In this document: positions 35,066-46,080 of the stretch, piece after piece
How positions within the stretch are numbered: position 1 is the stretch's first letter
How the letters are laid out: every line of letters starts with the position of its first letter
NCBI GenBank assembly: GCA_015680685.1
Contig: MNCI01020254.1
Span: forward strand, 39,617 to 103,616
Length of the DNA: 64,000 nucleotides
Reading direction: 5' to 3'
DNA from: Gnetum montanum
Lineage: Eukaryota > Streptophyta > Gnetopsida > Gnetales > Gnetaceae
Position numbers and translations under genes: made by a program
The notes under the pieces: model-generated
What the model was told of the DNA's origin: nothing
What the model saw: the letters and a program-made list of their open reading frames with translations, nothing else
The model's database searches: none

Positions 35066-36872
35066 CTTTAACTTTTCTTTTTTTTTGTTTTTCAACATCG
35101 TTATACTTTTTTGTTTTTTTGCATGTGTGTGTGTGTGATCCACCTTGTAAGTTTGTCACCCAATAAGTGTTCTTCATGATGGTATGAACTGTGTTCATAT
35201 TGATTGCTAATGTTTGGTTTTTACCTTTAAGTCATGATGTTGATACTAAGGTATGGTTCTTTTGATATGGCAGGTAATGAGTCCACTTCATCCATCCATC
35301 CACAAGTTCTTTGATCTCTCTCAGCTTGGAAATGTATAGTCCCCTTCTAAATAAGAACTATTAACAAATCAGTGATTGGGCATTTCTCAAACTAAGGAAG
35401 GACTCAAGGATTGAAAAGGGTGTGACTTCAAGAGAACTTGAGGCATTTGTGTTGGCTATTCTCTTAGGTGCTTGGATGTTTTTTCTTCTTGAGTTTTCTT
35501 ACCGTTTCGACGTTACCCAATTATTGGGAAGCTGAGCAAATAAAAATAACAAAGTCTTTGCATGGTGTGGTTCTCACGCATAAACACATAAAAAAAAGAG
35601 AAAGTGAGAATTCAAAGCACACCCCTTAGACGAAATAATCATTTGGGCTACAAGCACTGGTTATGGAACTAAAATCAAACTATTCCCTCTAACTAAGGCC
35701 CTTCTCACTTCCCGTTCTCTCCTTTGTTTCATCAAAATGGTGGTGGCTCTTGGGTGACGGCATTCTTGTTACTTCAAGAGGATGGATTGGCTGAATGCAT
35801 TAATGCAAAGTCAATGGATGTGGTTTTTTTGAGGCCAGACTTGAAATGGGATCTGCTAAGTCACATTAATCATAAAACACACAAGGGGCTGTACACCACC
35901 TTGTTCTTGGGATTCCATTCCATTCTCTTCCCTCCATCCTTCTCTCTCCATTGTTCATCTCATTGCTGGTTCTATCATTAGTGTCTATATTTTGGTTGAT
36001 GCATTATTTTCCTTTTGGTAAATTCTTGTAGTTAAGACTTTAACTCTTGTTCGAAATGACATTCCTAGAGCCTACAGACTCTCCGAATGTGGGTTTGTCA
36101 GGGCATTAAGGGCATGAGCCTGCTTTGGGGAGGCCCCATTGGCATTTCTATTTGGTGCACTAGTTAAATTATTTCCTTTAAAATTTTTGCAATCTATTTT
36201 ATTTTGTTCATTTCCATCTTAACATCCATTTTATCAATGCTATAGTTGTCTCTTTTTCCTCATCTTTCTTGTTCCTTTTCTTTCTTCATTTTAACGCTAC
36301 CGGAGGTTTGTGCTTAGTCATGGGGGTACAGGGCCTAATTTTTTCAATTTTTTCCTAACCCCTAAACCTTTGATAGTCACCAATATGAGATCTCCAGATC
36401 CGTATCAGCCATACCACAACCGAGCCAGTAGACCTTTCACCGAAGTAAGGTATCAACTACATCAAAATTCATTTACCCTTGCTAATACAAAAATTGTGTT
36501 CTATGTGCAGATGGCAATCATGCAATAACAGATTGGATTTGGAAGGAACACTTGACATGGAGCAGTGCTGGAAGTAGCTATGTAAGGAGCAAAATTGATG
36601 GCGTGCTTACCGATGGACAATGAAATGCGCAATTTTGGCATTGGCAGCAGCAACACTTCTTTCTCTCTCTTTCTCAGCTACCAACTAAGGTCTGATGTCA
36701 AATGTAATAAGGTGTTCACTCTTGTTTTCATGAACACCAGTGTTGTCTTGTCTTGTAATGATGATCCGTTCACAAGTCATTCCATTAGTTTCATTTTGAG
36801 TCAATAATCCCATACCTTCCTGATATTATTGTAAGGAACTCCAGGACAAGTTTTTATTCAGTCATGTGGGTA
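35066..36872 (+). other. G1 3' region with a conserved short frame
   Basis: About 1.8 kb shared with G2 (46216-48069), and in part with G3 (63040-63805). The 85-codon frame 35724-35981 (NGGGSWVTAFLLLQEDGLAE, CINAKSMDVVFLRPDLKWDL) has a counterpart in G2 near 46918-47060 with the same amino-acid order. The end carries TCATGTGGGTA just before the LTR, where G2 and G3 have CATGGGGGTA, the likely polypurine tract. A (TG)n run is at 35125-35138. Confidence 0.7.
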
Positions 36873-37732
36873 TGATGGGACGCGATATCACATGGGCCAT
36901 GATATTGCATATGCGATATCTCGTCCACCGCGATATTGCATCCCACGTGATATTGCGTCTGCTGCAGTATCGCATCCCACTCGATATCGCGATGTGCTGC
37001 AAAGTCTACAAATAAGAGGTGGCTCTCCCTTGTTTTTCATCCTAGGTTTAGACCGTAGTGAAAATCTGGTAGTTTGATCCCTCTAGAGATAGAATATTTT
37101 CCATGTGCCCGTAGTAGGAACTCCAAAGTGAATGGATCTTTATTTGAGCAAATATTGTACCTGAACACATGTTTGTGTACGGAAATAAAGATGAACTTCT
37201 TGGATAAACCTTGCAATGCATGGAATAGGCTAATTAGGATTTTATTTATTGTTATTTACTATTTATCATTTAATCACTTTATTAGTCATTAAATCTCTCT
37301 CAACCCTTCTCTCCTAGTTAAGTGCCTCAGTATGATCACTTTGAGCATGTGCATTACGCTTGGTGATCCTAGCAATGATTAATGTTTGGTAACCAAGGTT
37401 GCATTGGTTCAGGGTGTGAATGGTAAGTGGGAACGGATGCTGACACTAGGTAATTAAGACTTAGTTAGTTAGTTAAAGTTAGTGAATTAGTCTCTTCAAC
37501 CCTTCACCTCACTAGCATAGGAGATAAAATAGAAAAGCTATAAAAATCATATACCTTGGACTTACTTAACCATACACCGTGACCACTACAAGTAAGTGTG
37601 GGAAGACAATGAATAATTAACCTTAAGTGTTCCATGAGGTGTGTAGGCACTTAGTCTATGGAGTTCGACCAGATTGCACGTGTTATGCTCATATTCATAT
37701 GGTTGAGTGTAGGGGTACCTCGCCACTCATCA
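36873..37732 (+). repeat. G1 3' LTR
   Basis: TGATGGGACG to CCACTCATCA, 860 bp. The U3 palindrome array (36880-36994) has about seven units against four in the 5' LTR. The TATA site has changed to TACAAATA (37007-37014). Confidence 0.92.
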
Positions 37733-37737
37733 ACTAG

Positions 37738-38650
37738 GAAGAAGTCCTAGAATTTTATAGGAATCTGAAGTTGCACCTTACCAACGTAGATCTACCAGAG
37801 CACTACCTTATTTCCTTGGTGAGGAAGACTAAGATTAAGATCATAGTAGCACAACTCTATGAGTAGTTTAGCCTACTTTCTCGTAGAGAGAACATCTTTA
37901 AATCCAATGTCATTATGGAGAAAAAGTATGATCTTCTCCACTAGTTTATTGAAGAGTCTGACTCCACTAGGATGTAGACTAGGGGTTCCACTTTGTGAAC
38001 CTGTACCCTGAGCATCATATGATGGCCAAGATGATTGTCACCAATGTCCTATCATCCACACATCTCGCTTATGTCATTAGTTTAGTTATTTGGATCATGA
38101 AGCCCTAAAATATGATGAGGAGGCCAACTTTATGTACTTTTCAATTAGGTACATGGTGTATCATTATAATGATGATGCACTCAAATTATGCTTTTCTTTT
38201 TTGATTTTAGCTATCCTGTGGAAGTTAGGCTTGGTAGAATCCCAAATAGGCACAAAGGAGAATCTCACCATCTTGAAGAAGGAAATATTTACATGGGGTC
38301 TTAAGATCTACATTAAGGTCATTCCCTTCATCAAGGAAATTGATGACCCAGGATCCTCATTGACACCTTAAGCTAGTGAGGTTTGGGAATTATGGGAGAA
38401 GATGAGAGCCTAGTTATAGGAGGTGAAGTCCACTCAGCAAGAGATTTTGATAGTTTGGGAGAGAGTGAGCTCTACCCTCATAGTCTTGGATAAGCTAGTG
38501 GTAGACATTGAGAAGAATGTCCATCCATAGCTTAGGGATGATGATGAGGGAGCTAAACCCTTCCATTTTAAAGAAAATATGGAGGTAGAAGGAGGATCTA
38601 AGGTTTGATCCTCATGTGAAATTTACTTTTTTTGGGGGACCAATAGGCCA
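37738..38650 (+). pseudogene. Ath-A post-integrase ORF, second part
   Basis: Continues the frame cut at 30599: EEVLEFYRNLKLHLTNVDLP, LVRKTKIKIIVAQLYE, SRRENIFKSNVIMEKKYDLL, then shifts. 38090-38371 holds a 94-codon frame, and near 38395-38530 a frame with VKSTQQEILIVWERVS suggests a coiled coil. With the first part the ORF would be roughly 350-400 codons. Family not recognised. It could be an Athila-type extra ORF. Confidence 0.55.
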
Positions 38651-39007
38651 TTTTGTTAATTGCAATGGATATTTTTCATCTTTTTACTACATATATAATT
38701 AATCATTTTTGGGAGCAAGGTTGGATTATGATGGCTAGTGAATATTTAATTTCTAAAGTTTTCTATAAAATCTAGATATTATTATTATTTGGGAATTAGA
38801 ATGAAATATTTTTTTATAGTGTAAGCACTATTTATTAAAAAGAATTGTCATGATTTCTTAATATTATGGCTTGGCTTGGCAAATTTAAGGTTGAGGAAAA
38901 GAAATTATTGGCATTGTAGTTAGATATATTTAATAGAATTTTTTTTTATGCTTACCATATTGTCACCTTTGTTGGCTAGGCACTAGTTAAAGGCTCATAG
39001 AGGGTAG
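38651..39007 (+). other. Ath-A non-coding end before the 3' LTR
   Basis: AT-rich, no frame. The last bases (CTCATAGAGGGTAG) are the expected polypurine position. Confidence 0.55.
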
Positions 39008-39087
39008 TGATGAATCTGTAAAATGCTTTAGTTTTTTCATTAAAATGGCTTTAATTTTTATTTTTTGTTGTTTTACCATATCAAAAT
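39008..39087 (+). repeat. Ath-A 3' LTR, first 80 bp
   Basis: TGATGAATCTG, then TTTTTTCATTAAAATGGCTT, matches the first 80 bp of the 5' LTR at 13504. It is cut by G2 and resumes at 48882. Confidence 0.88.
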
Positions 39088-39872
39088 TGATGAGCCGCGA
39101 TATCACATATGCGATATCACATCTGCCACGCGATATTGCATACGCGATATTGTGTCCTGTCTCATCTTCTATAAATAAGAGGCGGCGCCCTTGGTTTTGG
39201 AAGTTAAACTTAGACCCTTAGCCAAATTCTTGCAGTTTTGTTATTTTAGAGTTAGAATTATTTTTGTGTGCCCGCAATAGGAGTCATAGAGTGAATGGAT
39301 CTTTATTCGAACAATTTGTACCTGAGCACAATTTTGTGTATGGCAATAAAGACGAACTTTATGATAAACTTGTAGCGTACAGATTAAGCTAATTAGTAAT
39401 TAATTATTGTTTCATTATTTCCTAGTTAATTGATATCTTTCTCAACCTTCAACCCTCTTAGTTAAATACACTTAGTATGACTACTTCAAGCATGCATGTA
39501 GCACTTGGTAACCCAATAATGATTAGCGTTTGGTAATCCCAGTAGCGTTGCACTAGTTCAGGATGTGTACAACAAGTGGGAATGGATACTGGTGTTAGGA
39601 ACATTTAGAACTTAGTTAATGAATAGTTAATGTAAGTTAGTCACTTAGTTCTATCTCCCTTTCCTTTATTAGCATAAGACAGAAAAATATAAAAGCTATA
39701 AAAAATCATATACCTCAAGCTTACTTAACCATACAACCGTGACAATACAAGTAAGTTTGGAAAGACAACGATTGATTAACCCTGAGTGTTCCATTAAGGC
39801 ACATAAGCACTTAGTCCTTGGAGTTAAACCAGATCATGCGTGAGATGCTTGTATTCGTATGGTTGAGTGTAG
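39088..39872 (+). repeat. G2 5' LTR (3' end missing)
   Basis: TGATGAGCCG start, decayed GCGATATCGC units (39094-39153), TATAAATA 39170-39177. It breaks at an N (39873) a few bases before the expected end. The missing end is present in reverse orientation at 40072-40221. Confidence 0.9.
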
Positions 39873-39873
39873 N

Positions 39874-40221
39874 GCCTCTTATGTTAGTCCTAGGCGTTGA
39901 AGTGCTCTTATGTGAAGAAGAAGACATTTTGCCTTGTTCGGTGTGCAATGTACCGTTGTCTTGTCTTCCTTTGATTAACCCTAAGGGTTCATTCTAATGT
40001 TCCAACGATATGAATGATTTCCTATGTTCTATGTAGCACACAAACAACTAAGTCCCCGGCAACGGCGCTAATGATGAGTGGCGAGGTACCCCTACACTCA
40101 ACCATACGAATACAAGCATCTCACGCATGATCTGGTTTAACTCCAAGGACTAAGTGCTTATGTGCCTTAATGGAACACTCAGGGTTAATCAATCGTTGTC
40201 TTTCCAAACTTACTTGTATTG
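39874..40221 (-). other. Inverted block between two single Ns: assembly artefact
   Basis: On the minus strand this block reads, in order, the last part of the LTR (40221-40072), the tRNA-Asp primer site TAGCGCCGTTGCCGGGGA (40070-40053), the leader and the start of gag (CTTCTTCTTCACATAAGAGC, as in G1 near 31570). Its LTR part repeats 39724-39872. The simplest reading is a contig placed backwards, not biology. Some 280 bp of gag seen in G1 are also absent. Confidence 0.85.
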
Positions 40222-40222
40222 N

Positions 40223-42420
40223 TGATCATCCCACAGAAGCGCAACGTCAAAGGAACTTGCAACAGAAGAGATACCATACATCCTTGAAAGATAAATGGAC
40301 CCATGATGCTCTGCACATTTTGAGTGAAATTGAGGACGATGAACCTGCTCCAATAGGTTCCCCAAAAAAGAATGTTCCTCCTCCTAAAACTGGTCAGGAG
40401 GTGGTGTATCAGAACCTTCACTCCACTATTCACAACCTTGGTTCTGATACCCACGAACACGAAGTATTCAAAGAAGGAACACAAACACATGATAAGGGTG
40501 GACGTTCTAATCATGATCACGATTGAGGCTGAGACCACCAAAGAGAAGGTAGAAAACACCATCATGGCGATGGTTCTCCTTCTTCTTCACCTTCATCGTC
40601 ACCTTCACCCTCTCCTTTAGTGTCCAAACATAGTCATAGGGAAAGCAATCGTGAGGATAAAGGAAAACAAAGTGAAAAACATTGACGAGACAGTCAAGAA
40701 AGAGGATGAGGGCATTCTAAAGAATCAAGGCGTAGAAGAAGGGAGAGTGGGGAATCGCATAGGCACCATAGATGCTCTGAACAAGATGATCACGAAGAAT
40801 CCCTAGTCACAACTAGAAGCATGCTAGATATAACGGAGGTCGTAAGAGTTCCAACAAGGCACCAAAAGGATAGTAGGATCAAGAGGTTAGACATGAACAA
40901 CATCCCATGATTTGAAGGAGGATACAACACTGATCCTCAAAATCATTTACAATAATTCCATGATGCATGTTCCTTGCAAAACATGGAAAATGAATGGAAA
41001 AAAATGAAGTTGTTCCCAAGGACACTAGTGAAAGAAGCTGAAAGTTGGTATTGATCCTTAGAATCGGAATCCATTCGAAGGTGGAGTACAATGTTAGAAC
41101 TGTTCAATGATAAGTACCAAATGTACTCCTGAGTATCTAACTTCTGGAAGAAAATCCAAGGATGAAAGCAAGGAAATCATGAACCCTTAGATGCTACCAT
41201 GGGCCACTATTACACATTATTACATTGTTGCCATGGCCATGGTTATTCATAGCGGGATCAACTACACCATATTGTGGATGGACTTAGGCATGAAACAAGA
41301 ATAACCCTTGGGATGTACGTCCAAGGAAGGTGATTAGAGCTTAGGTCTCATCAAATTCATAGATTTCTAGAGCAAGTAGCCAAAGAAGAAGGTGAGCTAC
41401 GAAAGAGAGAAAGTGTGGAAGAATATAACCAAGATCTTTCCATCCGAAAAAGGGGAGTGAGATTTTTTGAGGAGGAAGAAGAGTCACCACTCGAAGAGAT
41501 GGTGAATAGGAAAAATTTGCCTCTCCAAAAGTTAACAATAGAAGTATCAGCAAAGGTAGACCAAATTTGGGACTCCCTGGATAGTAGGTTTGAAACTGTT
41601 CTTAAAATTGTAGAGGAGTCTAGGGAGCAAGGTAGTGACCGTGAAAAAAAGAAAAAGAGAGAAGTGGGAAATGCACATAACAAGGGTAAGGGTAAAATGG
41701 CCATCACAGAAGAGGTTGTGGATTCAGACATGAACAATGATGGTGGATGCAAGATATGCCAATATGACTATCCTAAGGGATGTTGCCTAGTAATCTCACA
41801 TCTACAAGAGTCTGGGGTGTATGCACTCCACTAGCGACTAAACAAACGGTAAGCACCCCGATGGTTACCTTATCCCCAAGATTTCCCAAGGTAGTTCCAC
41901 CAACCTTCAACATATTATCCAAGTGGAACTTCACCACAACTCGTTGAGTAACATCAATAGTGGAAATACCCACAGTCATGGAGGATGCCACCAGTAAGGC
42001 AACAATACCCCTACCAACAACCTGACCCATCTGGCTACTACGTATAGCATCCAATCTCTCCACGTGACTTTATTGGTCATGTTACACCACAACATCACTA
42101 CCAAGCTTATGAGTATTATAGAACTCCTTCTCCTAGGGAAGATAACCCATAAACATACCATTCTTCAAATCCATCTGACCAATAGCTCCATTACCACCTG
42201 CTCCAGCAATGCAAGGGGAACTCCTTACTCAACCGCAGCAACACAATACTGCAAGGGCTGTGAATCCTTAACTCACTATTGGTTCTGACAACTGTATGAA
42301 GAAAAGACCATTCTTCAAAACCAATAGTCCAACCAAGCCCTTACAACCACAAGTGGTTGAACCTCTGAATGCCTCCCCATCAAACAAGGCTTCAGAGCTC
42401 CCTTCAAACTAAACAGTAAG
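40223..42420 (+). pseudogene. G2 gag
   Basis: Enters in mid-gene after the artefact. 40250-40526 has LHILSEIEDDEPAPIGSPKK and VVYQNLHSTIHNLGSD; next comes a His/Ser-rich segment (SPSSSPSSSPSPSP frame), then TRSMLDITEVVRVPTRHQ and a capsid-like block (WSTMLELFNDKYQMYS, 41080-41130). 41415-41834 is a 140-codon open stretch with charged coiled-coil character (FEEEEESPLEEMVNRKN, VEESREQGSDREKKKKR) and a C-terminal CKICQYDYPKGCCLV cysteine cluster. A Pro/Tyr-rich tail follows. Parallel to G1. Confidence 0.75.
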
Positions 42421-42479
42421 CTCAACGCATACGGTTATGTTAACACAAGTTGTAACTGATTGGATGAAGGTTGGACACC

Positions 42480-42930
42480 TTCCTAGGAAATTCTTTGATC
42501 CTGGAAGCCCTCTAATCTATCTCTAAATCACTAGAATAAGCCAGGCAAAGCTCTTCTAGACTCAGGTTCTGGAGTCAACTTAATATCACAAGAAATGTAC
42601 AAAGCCTAGAACCTGCCTCCATTAAGGAAGAGCAATATTTGCCTAGAGCTGGCTGACCAGTCCATCACTGTTCCCTTGGGACTAGTGGAGGACATTGTCA
42701 CCACTATGTGTGGGTGGTCATACCCAGCTGATTTCCTTGTGATATAAGTGAATAATGGTAAAGGGGACTTCCCAATAATAATGGGAAGGGCATGGCTAAG
42801 ATCTATAGATGCACACTTAGGAATCCGTGATCTTTCCCTGGAAATATCTAAGGAAAATACTTTTGGAAAGATCGAGAAGAAGAAGGTTCCATGCATCACA
42901 TATAGTGATACATGGTGCAATTACATGTAG
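42480..42930 (+). pseudogene. G2 protease
   Basis: KALLDSGSGVNLISQEMYKA (D-S-G active site, 42547-42600), LELADQSITVPLGLVEDIV in a shifted frame, then GDFPIIMGRAWLRSIDAHLG and IRDLSLEIS (42748-42930). This matches the G1 protease and the Athila pattern. Frame shifts and stops separate the halves. Confidence 0.85.
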
Positions 42931-43044
42931 AGATCATGGGTTGTGCAAAGTTTAGAATTGCTTGCATGCAACTGGTGTGCACAAGACATTAATATACAAA
43001 AGTGCCTATATGTAGCAGCCACATGACAAGAAGACACCCAGTGG

Positions 43045-44720
43045 TTGATAGCTGATCAAGAGAGAAACTCACTAATGTGCATGGAACTAACTGAGGGAAT
43101 AACTTGCGCTTATATTGAAAGCATAGATGCACTAGAGCAAGTCCGCTGCCAACTTCCAAACCTTAACCTTGAAAACATCAACTGGGGGAAGTTGGAAATC
43201 CCTGAAAAATTCAAACAAGAGTCCCTAGAATTGAAACCATTGCCCACCGGTCTGGAATATATAACCCTTGAAAATGGAAAACCAGTAATCATCAAAGCAA
43301 GACTTGCTTCCAAACAAAAAGGAAGATTGCTGGAAGTAATAAACAAGTGGTCAAAAGCCTTTTCCTATTCATATCCTGAATTAAATGGAATAAATCCTAG
43401 GATATGCCAGCATAGGATTTACACTAACCCCTCCATAAAACCTCGAAAATAACCGTAGAGACGATTAAATCCAAAATTGAAGCAAGTAGTAAAAGAAGAA
43501 ATAGAATAGCTTCTTAAGGCTGGGTTCATATATCCCATTGCTGATAGCGAATGGGTTAGCCCTCTGGTGATCGTGCTTAAAAAGGGAGGCAAATGGAGGG
43601 TGTGCATAGATTTTAGGTTGCTAAACATGGCAACATTTAAGGATCACTTTTCATTGCCATTCATTGACCAAGTCTTAGACATCATAGCAGGGCATCACTA
43701 TTACAGTTTTATGGATGGTTATAGTGGATACAACCAAATACAGATAGCCCCAGAAGACCAAGCCAAGACAACGTTCACCAGTCCTTGGGGAATGTTTGTG
43801 TATAAAAAAATGTCGTTTGGCTTGTGTAATGATCTTTCCATGTTTCAATGCCTAGTTCTAAGCATGTTCCACCAGTAGATAGGGAATGGAGTGGAAGTAT
43901 TTATGGACAACTTCTCCACCTATGGAACAAGTTTTGATCAAGCCCTGAACTAATTAGAGCAAGTGTTGAAAAGATGCGTAGAAACCAACTTAAGGTTCAA
44001 CTGGTAGAAAAGCCATTTAATGGTCCAAGAAGGCATAGTACTTGGGCATAAGGTTTCACATGTAGGAATATAGGTAGACCTAGATAAAATTAGGGTCATC
44101 CAAGGAATGACCCATCAACTGAAAATTATCAAAGACATTCGATCATTCCTTGGACACACTGGCTACTATAGGAGGTTCATTGAGAACTTCTTCAAGGTTG
44201 CCAAACCATTGGCAGAGCTAACAAAGAAGGATGTATCTTTTGAGTGGACTAGGGAATGTGAACAAGCATTCCAAACTTTGAAATAAAAGCTTGTAGAAAA
44301 TCCCATTCTACAAGCTCCTAACTAGTCTAGACCATTCCACATAATGACTGACGTATCCAATTATGCTTTAGGAGCTGTACTTACATAGTTAGATGACCAA
44401 AAACATCCTTACTACATCCACTGTGCAAGTAGAAGTATTGCCGATGCACAACTTAACTACACAACTACAGAGAAAGAATTAATGACTATAGTGTTTGCAT
44501 TGGATAAGTTTAGGCACTATGTGTTAGGTTACAAAGTGTTCATCCAAATGGATCATAGTGCAATCTGGTTCCTCATGAATAAGCCAATAGTTATCCCTCG
44601 TATTATATGATGGCTAGTAATCCTATAGAATTTTAATCTAACGATGATCGATCGAAAAGGCACTGAGAACGTAGTTGCAGATCATTTATCTTGGTTGCAT
44701 TAGGATAGCAAAGAGAATAA
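43045..44720 (+). pseudogene. G2 reverse transcriptase and RNase H
   Basis: RT in order: LKAGFIYPIADSEWVSPLVI, WRVCIDFRLLNMATFKDHF, YYSFMDGYSGYNQIQIAPED, MSFGLCNDLSMFQCL, and VEVFMDNFSTYGTSF near 43900-43935 with Asn for the second catalytic Asp, then EGIVLGHKVS and RSFLGHTGYYRRFIENFFKV. RNase H keeps its acidic residues: IMTDVSNYALGAVL, YTTTEKELMTIVFALDKF, FIQMDHSAIWFL, and ends GTENVVADHLSWL. About ten stops, mostly TAG. Confidence 0.9.
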
Positions 44721-44739
44721 ATATGTAATATATGATCAT

Positions 44740-46080
44740 TTTTCTGATGAAGCCTTGTTTGCCGATGTAGTGAATAACCAACCCATAGAAACAAACTGGT
44801 ATAGTAGTATTCTCACCTATCTCGTTACTCAACAAACACCATAGGAGCTGGACTTTAGGAAGAAACAATAGTTTCTTAACAAAGCCAAGTACTTCATGGA
44901 GATCAATGGACAACTTTACAAAGTGTGTCTTGATGGCTTGGTTCGATGGTACGTGCCCGAGGTAGAACAACTGAGAGTTCTCCAAGATGCTCCCCCCCCC
45001 CCTTATGGGGGTCACTATGTGGGGAGATGAACGACTATTAAGATCTTGCTTGTAGGATATTACTGGCCAACATTATTTCAGGATGCCCATCAATTTGTTT
45101 GATCTTGTGAGCACTGCCAACATGATGGGGGAATGACTGCTAGAATGGAGGGTCCGCAACAATGGACTCAACCTTTAGAACCCTTTGACATTTGTGGAAT
45201 AGACTTTATGGGGCCCATTACACCAATGTCCAATGGAAAAGCTTACATTGTAGTTGCCATAGAATATTTAATGAAATGGGTTGAAGCAGTTGTTGTTACA
45301 GACTACACATTATCTACAACTGCATGATTTGTGCAACAACAAATTGTAAATAGGTTTTGTGTGCCACGTGCACTTATTTCGGATAATGGAACACACTTCA
45401 TAGGTGAAAATTTTCGGAAGTTAATGCAATTCTTAGGGGTTGAACATAAATTGAATCCACCTTATCACCCCCAAGTTAATGGACAAGCTGAGGTCACCAA
45501 CAAGGAGATCACTAAAATATTAACTAGGACAATTAGCAAGTATAGGTGAGATTGGAGCACTAAATTGAATGATGCTCTTTGGGCATACTGCTCCACCTGG
45601 AAACTCCCTATAAGCTACTCTTCCTATGAGTTAGTGTATGGAAAACTTCCAACACTTCCGATTCAAACCAAGCTCCGTACACTATCAATGGCTTGTGACC
45701 TCCACCTTGATCTTGATCTAGCACAAAAACAAAGGTTGGAAACTTTAAATGTGCTAGATGAAAACTAATTAGTTGCCTTATAATCAAATGACTTGCACAA
45801 GGCATATAACAAGCAATGTCATGACTTGAAGATTCAAAAGGTTAGGTATCAACCAGGAGATAAGGTTCTCTATTGGAATCTCACACATGTGCCACAACGC
45901 ACAAAATTCCAAACACTGTGGGAAGGACCTTACATTATTCATAAAACCTTTCCTTCAGGGGCCATGACCATATACAAACCTGAGAGCCCTAATAAGAGAT
46001 TTTTAGTCAATGTGCAATAGGCCAAACCCTTCCATGAATGTAGAGCGGTCAGTGTACATAACACCTCTGAGAAGGGACGA
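44740..46080 (+). pseudogene. G2 integrase
   Basis: Zinc-binding part around 44940-45125 (WYVPEVEQLRVLQDA, then GGHYVGR, GYYWPTLFQDAHQFV, CEHCQHDGG), split by a run of about ten C at 44993-45002 that shifts the frame. Core: FDICGIDFMGPITPMSNGKA, PRALISDNGTHFIGENF, YHPQVNGQAEVTNKEI, so the D-D-E triad is intact. C-terminal tail: YQPGDKVLYWNLTHVPQ and LWEGPYIIHKTFPSGAMTIY, no chromodomain. Stops at several places. It ends about 2 kb before the LTR. Confidence 0.9.

Larger units (their letters stand above)
30605..37732 (+). mobile_element. G1: Athila-like G-family element with pol deleted
   Basis: LTRs 30605-31416 and 36873-37732, primer site 31418-31436, gag 31560-33960, protease 34090-34530, then an abrupt jump near 34840 from the start of RT straight into the 3' region. 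G2 has about 2.9 kb more here, holding RT, RNase H and integrase. Exact ACTAG on both sides (30600-30604 and 37733-37737). The element therefore inserted as a unit, and either moved with helper enzymes after the deletion or lost pol later. Confidence 0.92.

Noticed and set aside
34946-35198. Lys/Gln-rich minus-strand frames
   Set aside because: Products of the 17-bp T-rich minisatellite; no counterpart in G2.
40053-40070. tRNA-Asp 3' end
   Set aside because: Only 18 bases, next to an LTR end: it is a primer binding site in a reversed block, not a tRNA gene.
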